Assembly (NCBI RefSeq): GCF_024124765.2
Contig: NZ_JAMXSR020000002.1
Span: 2,654,001 to 2,718,000 of the forward strand
Reading direction: 5' to 3'
Source of the DNA: Sphingomonas sp. H160509
Lineage (GTDB): Bacteria > Pseudomonadota > Alphaproteobacteria > Sphingomonadales > Sphingomonadaceae
Length of the DNA stretch: 64,000 bases
Position 1 is the first letter of the stretch; each line of letters opens with the position of its first letter. Below the pieces are notes generated by a model. That model was not told the DNA's origin, searched no databases, and worked only from the letters and a program-made list of their open reading frames with translations. Positions 57,545 to 64,000 of this stretch are shown here, piece after piece. The translations under genes and the position numbers were made by a program.

Positions 57545-60135
57545 TCAGCCTTCCAGGCTCTTGGAAGCCTGCTCGAACACATCCTTCGACAGCCCCGGCG
57601 TCCGCACGATCCGCTCCAGTTCCGCGCGCATCAACCCTGCGCGCGCCGCGTCGAACCGGCGCCATCGCCCGAGCGGCGGGAGAAGCTTCGCGGCGGTCTG
57701 TGGGTTCAACCGGTCGAGCGCGATCAACTGGTCCGCGAGGAATCGATAGCCACTCCCGTCGGCGTTGTTGAACGCCCGCTGGTTCGCGCCGAACGCACCG
57801 ATCAGCGATCGGGCGCGGTTGGGGTTGGTCAGCGTGAAATCGGCATGCTCGGCAAGCCCCGCGACGATCGCGCCGGTATCGTCGCGCGACGACTGCGCCT
57901 GCGCCTGGAACCACTTGTCGAGCACCAGCGGGTTGTCGCAATATTGGCTGTAGAAGATGTCGAGCGCGGTGGTGCGGATCTCCGACTCGCTGCCGACCAG
58001 GGTCGTCAGCGCGCCCATCCGGTCGGTCATGTTGTCCGCCGAATCGAACTGCGCGAACGCGAGGTCCGCCGCATCCGCCGCGCCGCTCGCCGCTATATAG
58101 CCGAGCGATACCGTCCGTAGACGACGCAGGCCCTTGCCCTCCGGCGTATAGGCGTAGGGCTGGCCCTCGCCCCGCGCATACGCCTGCCGCCATTGCGCCT
58201 CCAGCCGCGTGCCGAGATCGAGGCGCAGCGCCTCGCGGGCACGGAAGATCGCTTCGGGATCGACGACGGCCATCTGGTCGCCGATGAAGCTCTCCGACGG
58301 CAGCAACACCGCCTCCGCGACGAACGCGAGATCGAGATCGGCATTGGCGAGCGTGTTCGCGACCGCGGCGATCACGCCCTCGTGATCCGCATGCCCGCCC
58401 GCCGACGCGACCAGCGTGTCGAGCATCAACTGCTGCATCGCTTCGTAGCGCGCGAACGGATCGTCGTCGTGCGCGCTGAGGAAGGCGAGATCGGCGGCGG
58501 TGCGGTCGCTCTCGACCAGCACCGGCGCGGAGAAACCGCGGTTGATCGACAGCACCGCGCGCTCGGCGAGGCCCTCGAACGTGATCGTGTCGAGCGTGTC
58601 GTTGAACATCACGAGACGCTCGTCGATCAGGGGCTGGCCCGTCTCGGCGCCGAACAGCTTCACACGCAACGGCAGGACCATCGGCGACTTCACCGGCTGG
58701 CCGGGCGTTGCGGGCACCTGCTGCGCGAGCTGCAACGTCGCGCGATCGCCGTCCTGCGACAGGCTGGCCGAAACCCGCGGCGTGCCCGCCTGCGAATACC
58801 AGAGGCGGAACTGGGTGAGGTCGACCTTGCCGCCTTCTTCCATCGAGGTGACGAAATCCTCGCAGGTCGCGGCCGTCCCGTCGTAGCGGTCGAAATACAG
58901 GTCGGTGCCCGCGCGGAATCCCTGCGGTCCGAGGATCGCGGCCATCATCCGGATCAGCTCGGCGCCCTTGTTGTAGATCGTCGCTGTGTAGAAGTTCGAG
59001 ATCTCCTGGTAGGATTCAGGCCGCACGGGGTGCGCGAGCGGGCCCGAATCCTCGGGGAATTGCGACGCACGCAGGCCGCGGACGTCCTCGATCCGCTTGA
59101 CCGCGCGGGAGCCCTGGTCGGCGGAGAAGCCCTGGTCGCGGTAGACTGTAAAGCCCTCCTTCAACGACAGCTGGAACCAGTCTCGGCAGGTGATCCGGTT
59201 GCCCGACCAATTGTGGAAATATTCGTGCGCGACGACCGCGGCGATCGCGTCATAGTCGTAATCGGTCGCGGTATCCGGGTCGGCGAGGATGTAGCGCGAG
59301 TTGAAGATATTGAGGCCCTTGTTCTCCATCGCGCCGAAATTGAAATCGTCGACCGCGACGATGTTGAACACGTCCAAGTCATACTCGCGGCCATAGGTCG
59401 TCTCGTCCCACGCCATCGCGAGTTCGAGTGCCTTCAACGCGTGCTCGGTCTTGGGGAGGTCGGCCTCACGCACCCAGATGCCGAGCGCCACTTCGCGGCC
59501 CGACATGGTCGTGAAGCTGCTGCGGTTCACCGCGAGGTCGCCGGCGACCAGTGCGAACAGGTAGGGAGGGTTTCGGGAAAGGGTCGTGCCAAGTTGCCCA
59601 GTGGCGACCGTCTTCGAGAGCGCCCTGCTCGACCGGGTCGCCGTTCGCGAGCAGCACCGGGAAGTGCTTCTTGTCGGCGGTCATCTTGACCGAATAAACG
59701 CTGAGCACGTCGGGGCGGTCGGGGAAATAGGTGATGCGGCGGAAGCCTTCGGCCTCGCACTGCGTGCAGAGATTGCCGCCCGAGGCATAGAGCCCCATCA
59801 ACTGCGTGTTGCGATCGGGGGCGATCTCGACCTGCGTCTCGACGACATGCGCGGCGCCGGTGAGGGGAATGACGAGCTGTTCGCCGTCGATCCGCCAGTC
59901 GTTGATCGCGACGCCGTCGACCGTGACCGAGAGCGGCTTCTGGCCCGCGCCGTCGAGCCGCAGCGGTGCGGCGTGATCGCCGTTGCGCGTGACCGACAAT
60001 GTTGCCGTTACGCGGGTGGTGGAGGGATCGAGGTCGAACTCCAGTTTCGTCTCGGGGACCAGCCACTCGGGCGGGGGTATAGTCCTCGCGGCGAATGACG
60101 AGCGGGTGGGCGAGACTGTTCTGGATATCGAGCAT
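57545..60135 (-). CDS. pepN: Aminopeptidase N, M1 family (two frameshifts)
   Basis: A zinc aminopeptidase of about 863 residues once joined, cytosolic peptide degradation. The N-terminal saddle domain is LEFDLDPSTTRVTATLSVTR, the substrate motif GAMEN is in NFGAMENKGLNIF, and the zinc site HExxH is in VVAHEYFHNWSGNR with the distal Glu in LKEGFTVYRDQ. The C-terminal superhelix ends DVFEQASKSLEG. Shifts lie in the G run 60073-60077 (REDY to PPEWLVPETK) and near 59564-59570 (FPKPS to LFALVAGDLAV). ATG 60135. Confidence 0.94.
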
Positions 60136-60241
60136 ATGTTCGCGAATATAGGGCCGTGGCGTCCTACCGCCAGCCAAAGCTTGCGCGGGTGACGGTGGAT
60201 GCTACGCCGCTGCAACACGTTCCCTTTGCAAGGATTTCCGG

Positions 60242-61948
60242 ATGTATCGTCCTATCGGCGCGCTCGCGGTGCTCGCGCTTTCTACCTCTGCCCTTGCTCA
60301 GACTGCGCCCCAAGCTGCCCCCGCGCCGGCTCCGGTGACCGCGCCGAATACGGCCGAGGTGAACGCCAAGCTCGCTGCACCGCTGCCGGCGGATCAGGCG
60401 GCGATGAAGGCGCATGTGCTGTTTCTCGCGTCGGATGCGATGAAGGGTCGCGAGGCCGGCAGCCCCGAGTTCGACATCGCCGCGCAATATGTCGCCGCGC
60501 AGTTTTATGCGGCAGGCCTTCGTCCCGGTGGCGATCAGGGCGGCTATCTCCAGACCGTGCCGCTCGTGTCGTACAAGGCGGCGAGCAAGGGCGATTTCGT
60601 CTGGACAGGGCGCGGGGCCGCGCAGCCGCTCGTGTTCGGTGAGGATTACGTGCCCGCCGCGAACGGCGCGAAGGCGGAGACGAGCGTTTCGGCGCCCGTC
60701 GTGTTCGTCGGCTACGGCATCGACGCGCCGCAATATGGTCAGGACGATTACAAGGACGTCGACGTGCGCGGCAAGATCGTCGCCTATTTCGGCGGCTCGC
60801 CCGCGCGGTTCGGTGGCGAGGAGCGCGCGTTCTTCGGGTCGGGCGGGACCAAGGCTGCGATCGCGCAGGCCAAGGGCGCAGTCGGCGTGATCACGCTGGA
60901 AAGCCCGCGCTCGGCCAAGGTGCGGACGTTCGCCAAGCTGGCGGATTCCTACGCGACGCCGCGGATGACGTGGGCGAACTCCGACGGCACCGGCAAGGTA
61001 GATGCGCCTGGCGCGCCGTCGCTCGGCACGGTCAGCATGGCCGGCGCGGCCAAGCTGTTCGCCGGTGCGAAGACGCCGTGGAGCCGGATCGTGAAGCAGG
61101 CGGACCGCGACAACGCCAAGTTCAAGGCGGCGCCGCTGGTCGGTACGCTGACCGTCGCGACCAAGACGAGCTTCGTGCCGGCCGCGAGCAGCAATGTCAT
61201 CGGCGTGATCCCTGGCAGCGATCCGGTGGTCGGTAAGGAGGTCGTCGTGCTCTCCGCCCATCTCGATCACATCGGCATCACCAAGCCCGTGAAGGGCGAC
61301 GCGCTCAACAACGGTGCGCTCGACAACGCGATCGGCATCGCCAGCCTGATCGAGGAGGCCAAGCGCTTCACGGCCAACGGGCAGGCGCCGAAGCGCACCA
61401 TCATGTTCCTGGCGGTCACCGGAGAGGAGAAGGGACTGGTCGGCAGTGATTACTTCACCAACCATCCGACGGTGCCGCTGACCTCGATCGTCGCGGACGT
61501 GAACCTAGACATGCCGATCCTGACCTACAAGTTCGAGGACATGGTGGTGTTCGGTGCCGAGCGCTCGACGATCGGCCCGATCGTCCAGAAGGCGGTCGCG
61601 GCGATCGGCGTCGGCCTGTCGCCCGACCCGATGCCGGAGGAGGGCATCTTCGTCCGCTCGGATCACTTCCGCTTCGTCCAGAAGGGGATTCCGTCGGTGT
61701 TCCTGTGGCCGGGTCAGAAGGGGCCGGGCAAGGCGGCGGTCGCGTATTTCATGGCGAACAATTACCACAAGCCCTCGGACGATTTGACGCAGCCGATCCT
61801 GTGGGATCAGGGCGTGCGGTTCGTCGATGCGAACTACCGGATCGCGCGCGAGATCGCGGATGGCGCGCAGCGGCCGGTGTGGAATGCGGGCGACTATTTC
61901 GGGACGCTCTACAAGGGACCGATGGCCGGCGCGGCGGTGGGCAAATGA
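60242..61948 (+). CDS. Secreted M28 family metallopeptidase with PA domain
   Basis: A 568-residue peptidase. Signal peptide IGALAVLALSTSALA, cut before QTAP. A PA insert (VVFVGYGIDAPQYGQDDYKD) precedes the M28 catalytic core: first zinc His in VLSAHLDHIG, bridging Asp in ALDNAIGIASLIEEA, catalytic Glu pair in AVTGEEKGLVGSDYF, Asp in VNLDMPI and a late His in NNYHKPSDD. Periplasmic aminopeptidase-like. ATG 60242. Its stop overlaps the ATG of the epimerase gene (ATGA). Confidence 0.94.
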   Translation: MYRPIGALAVLALSTSALAQTAPQAAPAPAPVTAPNTAEVNAKLAAPLPADQAAMKAHVLFLASDAMKGREAGSPEFDIAAQYVAAQFYAAGLRPGGDQGGYLQTVPLVSYKAASKGDFVWTGRGAAQPLVFGEDYVPAANGAKAETSVSAPVVFVGYGIDAPQYGQDDYKDVDVRGKIVAYFGGSPARFGGEERAFFGSGGTKAAIAQAKGAVGVITLESPRSAKVRTFAKLADSYATPRMTWANSDGTGKVDAPGAPSLGTVSMAGAAKLFAGAKTPWSRIVKQADRDNAKFKAAPLVGTLTVATKTSFVPAASSNVIGVIPGSDPVVGKEVVVLSAHLDHIGITKPVKGDALNNGALDNAIGIASLIEEAKRFTANGQAPKRTIMFLAVTGEEKGLVGSDYFTNHPTVPLTSIVADVNLDMPILTYKFEDMVVFGAERSTIGPIVQKAVAAIGVGLSPDPMPEEGIFVRSDHFRFVQKGIPSVFLWPGQKGPGKAAVAYFMANNYHKPSDDLTQPILWDQGVRFVDANYRIAREIADGAQRPVWNAGDYFGTLYKGPMAGAAVGK

Positions 61949-62782
61949 GCCGGCTTCTGGTCTTCGGTCTGGGGTACACCGCGTCGCGGCTCGCCGAGCG
62001 GCTTGCGGCGGATGGCTGGCATGTCGTCGGCACGACGCGGGATGGGCGGGGTGGTACGCTCCGGTTCGACGATGTGGATGCGGTGACGGCGGAGATCGCG
62101 GCGGCGACGCATATCCTGTCGTCGGTGCCGCCCGAGCATGAGGCGGACCCCGTGCTCGGGCGCTACGGTTCGCTGTTGCTGCGGACTCGGGCCTGGATCG
62201 GTTATCTGTCGTCGACGGGCGTGTACGGCGATGCGCAGGGTGCGTGGGTGGACGAGACGGCGCCGATCGGTGGCGGTCGTCGGAGCGCGCGGGCAGCGGC
62301 GGATGCGGACTGGCTCGCGATCGGTGCGCGGACGTTCCGGTTGCCGGGGATCTATGGCCCCGGTCGCTCGCCGCTCGACAGGGTGCGGCAGGGCAAGGCG
62401 CACAGGATCGAGCAACCCGGCCAGGTGTTCAGCCGCGCGCATGTCGACGATATCGTCTCGGGTGTGATCGCCGGGTTCGATGCGCCGGCGGGGGGCGTAT
62501 AATCTTGCGGACGACGTGCCTGCATCGCAGAACGACGTCGTGGCGTTCGCGGCGATGTTGCTCGGGATGCCCGCGCCGCCGTTCGTGACGCTTGAGGAGC
62601 TATCGGCGATGGGGCGCGGATTTTATAACGAGAACCGGCGGGTGGCGAACGGCAAGGCGAAGCGCGTGCTCGGCTGGACGCCCGCCTGGCCCGACTACCG
62701 TGCCGGCCTGCGCGCGCTGAGTGCGATGACGAGGCCGATGCCCGACAGGATCGCGCCGGCGACCGCCAAGGTGGACCAGTGA
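61945..62782 (+). CDS. NAD(P)-dependent epimerase/dehydratase (YeeZ-like, frameshifted)
   Basis: An extended short-chain dehydrogenase-like protein of about 278 residues. The Rossmann start is LLVFGLGYTASRLAERLAAD; STGVYGD and TFRLPGIYGPGRSPLDRVR are typical, but the catalytic Tyr-x3-Lys is not evident, as in YeeZ-like members. One G too many in 62490-62495 shifts the frame before AYNLADDVPASQNDVVAFAA. As read, its end overlaps the convergent EamA gene by about 88 bases, so the true stop may be nearer 62720. ATG 61945 overlaps the peptidase stop. Confidence 0.82.
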
Positions 62783-63618
62783 TAGCGCTCGAAGATCGTC
62801 GATAGCAGCATCGCGATCACCGGCACGATGACGCCCGAATAGGCCGCCTTGGCCGGGCCGATCGCGCGGATGACGTTGAAATACAGTGGGAAGGCGAGCG
62901 CGGAGGCGAACACGCCGAGATAGAGGATGCCCGCGACATAGCCGAAGCGGGGCTCGAACACCGGCGGGCCGGTGGTGATCCAGGCGAACGCGGCATCGAG
63001 GGTCGCGCCGATCAGCATCGCCATCGCGAGCGTCGGCGCCATCGGGTATCGCTTGGCGAACGCGCTGCCCTGGATGACGTTGGCGACCGACGCGGCCATC
63101 ACGCCGCACAGCGTCAGGACGATGCCGATCGTCGCCGAGCGCGGCCCGTGCGGATCGACCCGCGCCTCGTTGACGAACAGCAGCGCGACCCCCGCCATCG
63201 CGACCGCGCACCCGACCATCAGCTGACGTCCGAGGCGCTGCTTGAGGAAGATGCGGCCGAAGATCGCGTTGGGGACGAGGAGGAGCGCGAACACCACCGC
63301 GACCAGTCCGGAGGTGACGTAATGCTCGGCGCGGTAGACGAAGTTGAAGTTGAACGTGAACAGCGCGATGCCGATGACTGCCGCGAACGCGTAGCCGCGC
63401 GCGTCGAACTTGAAGCTTTCGCGCTTGATGCCTGCGTAGATCGCCATTGCGATGCCGGCGACGAGGAAGCGGTAGCTGATCGACCAGCTCGGCGGCACCA
63501 CCGCGATCTGGTCGCGGATGACGAGCCAGGTCGAGCCCCAGATCAGCGTGACGATGCCGAACGGGATCAGTACGGCCGCGCGCGTGGACTGTGGTGGGTC
63601 GGTTGGGCCGGGGGTCAT
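62695..63618 (-). CDS. EamA/DMT family transporter
   Basis: A 307-residue inner-membrane protein with ten helices and two EamA repeats. It opens FGIVTLIWGSTWLVIRDQIA with SISYRFLVAGIAMAIYAGIK; the second half has FPLYFNVIRAIGPAKAAYSG and IVPVIAMLLSTIFERYHWS. Members export metabolites or amino acids. ATG 63618 with GGGAG upstream overlaps the stop of the threonine aldolase gene, so the transporter may export an amino acid related to that enzyme; that is inference. Confidence 0.9.
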   Translation of the reverse strand: MTPGPTDPPQSTRAAVLIPFGIVTLIWGSTWLVIRDQIAVVPPSWSISYRFLVAGIAMAIYAGIKRESFKFDARGYAFAAVIGIALFTFNFNFVYRAEHYVTSGLVAVVFALLLVPNAIFGRIFLKQRLGRQLMVGCAVAMAGVALLFVNEARVDPHGPRSATIGIVLTLCGVMAASVANVIQGSAFAKRYPMAPTLAMAMLIGATLDAAFAWITTGPPVFEPRFGYVAGILYLGVFASALAFPLYFNVIRAIGPAKAAYSGVIVPVIAMLLSTIFERYHWSTLAVAGAILSGIGLVIALSARRPAR

Positions 63619-64000
63619 AACTCCCGGATCGCATCGGCGAGCAGGCCTACCGAGTCCGCCGGACTGTCCCACGCGGTGACGAGGCGGATCTCGCCGGCTG
63701 CCCAGTCGTAGAAGTCGAAGCCCTTCGCGCGGAGGGCTGCGGCTTCTTCCGGCGTGGCGCGGAGGAAGACTTCGTTCGCTTCGACCGGGTGGACGAGGCG
63801 GTCACCGGCAGCGGCGGCGAGTCTGGCGGCTGCGTCGTTGGCGGCCTTGGCATTGGCGAGCCAGAGATCGTCGTCGAGCATGGCGAGGATCTGCGCGGCG
63901 AGGTAGCGCCCCTTCGACAGAAGCAGGCCGGCGCGTTTGCGGCGGTATTGCGTGACGGCGGCGAGCTCGGGCTTGAAGAAGACCAGCGCCTCTACGCTCA
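63615..64000 (-). CDS. ltaE: Threonine aldolase-like PLP enzyme (5' part outside window)
   Basis: The last 127 codons of a low-specificity threonine aldolase/beta-eliminating lyase. Visible are ALVFFKPELAAVTQYRRKRA and LLLSKGRYLAAQILAML, the region just after the PLP lysine, followed by the small domain (VHPVEANEVFLRATPEEAAA, IRLVTAWDSPADSVGLLADA). It cleaves L-threonine or related beta-hydroxy amino acids to glycine and an aldehyde. Its stop overlaps the EamA ATG. Confidence 0.88.
   Translation of the reverse strand, partial: SVEALVFFKPELAAVTQYRRKRAGLLLSKGRYLAAQILAMLDDDLWLANAKAANDAAARLAAAAGDRLVHPVEANEVFLRATPEEAAALRAKGFDFYDWAAGEIRLVTAWDSPADSVGLLADAIREL

Overview
This is an ordinary stretch of chromosome from a GC-rich (mid-60s %) alphaproteobacterium, most likely Sphingomonas or a close sphingomonad. 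The gene content fits: an ImuB/DnaE2 mutasome, a split three-subunit transhydrogenase, an aa3-oxidase subunit IV peptide, a class I PHA synthase with phasin, a DUF6456 protein and GtrA/GT2 envelope genes. The gaps hold many G+C-rich palindromic repeats. Genus assignment is inference from gene families and repeat style, not from a marker gene.

Layout. 0-4.6 kb: end of imuB and all of dnaE2 (SOS mutagenesis). 4.9-6.9 kb: thioredoxin-TPR protein, LON-domain protein, Trm112-like protein. 6.9-9.6 kb: flavin hydroxyacid oxidase and class II aldolase, divergent from a Crp/Fnr regulator. 9.7-11.7 kb: DUF72 protein, a 28-residue membrane peptide and two orphan genes in a lower-GC patch. 11.9-17 kb: NtrC-type regulator, then cox subunit IV, pntAA, hicA-hicB, pntAB, pntB. 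17.1-20.9 kb: winged-helix protein, tRNA-Val, XRE regulator, DUF6456 protein, dapF-like gene, fasciclin protein. 21.1-26.6 kb: nupC, queuosine-precursor transporter, argB, then overlapping yggT, DUF167, folD, marC. 26.6-30.9 kb: polyprenyl-linked glycan or envelope cluster. 30.9-36.6 kb: Rsh, HxlR regulator, thioesterase, TSUP exporter, aminotransferase. 36.9-44.5 kb: phaC, phasin, clpS, Crp/Fnr regulator, murA, phaB, hemH. 44.5-54.3 kb: molybdenum hydroxylase large subunit, acyl-CoA ligase, lgt, midA-like gene, acetyltransferase, pgeF, a PLP sulfur-amino-acid enzyme and a phosphoribosyltransferase. 54.5-64 kb: glycine-zipper protein, phytase-like esterase, rpmB, tadA, pepN, M28 peptidase, epimerase, EamA exporter and a truncated threonine aldolase.

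Two things dominate the reading. First, about 25 genes, including essential ones (murA, rpmB, rsh, dnaE2), are broken by single-base frameshifts, mostly in runs of five or more G or C. I read these as sequencing or assembly errors and annotate the genes across them as CDS. Second, at least four families of palindromic repeats sit at gene ends, and some are used by genes: one lies in frame inside dnaE2, one supplies the apparent ribosome-binding site of argB, and one encodes the tail and stop of a glycosyltransferase.

I found no CRISPR array, prophage, insertion sequence or recognisable defence island. The most unusual arrangement is a HicA-HicB toxin-antitoxin pair inside the transhydrogenase operon, with tight spacing on both sides.
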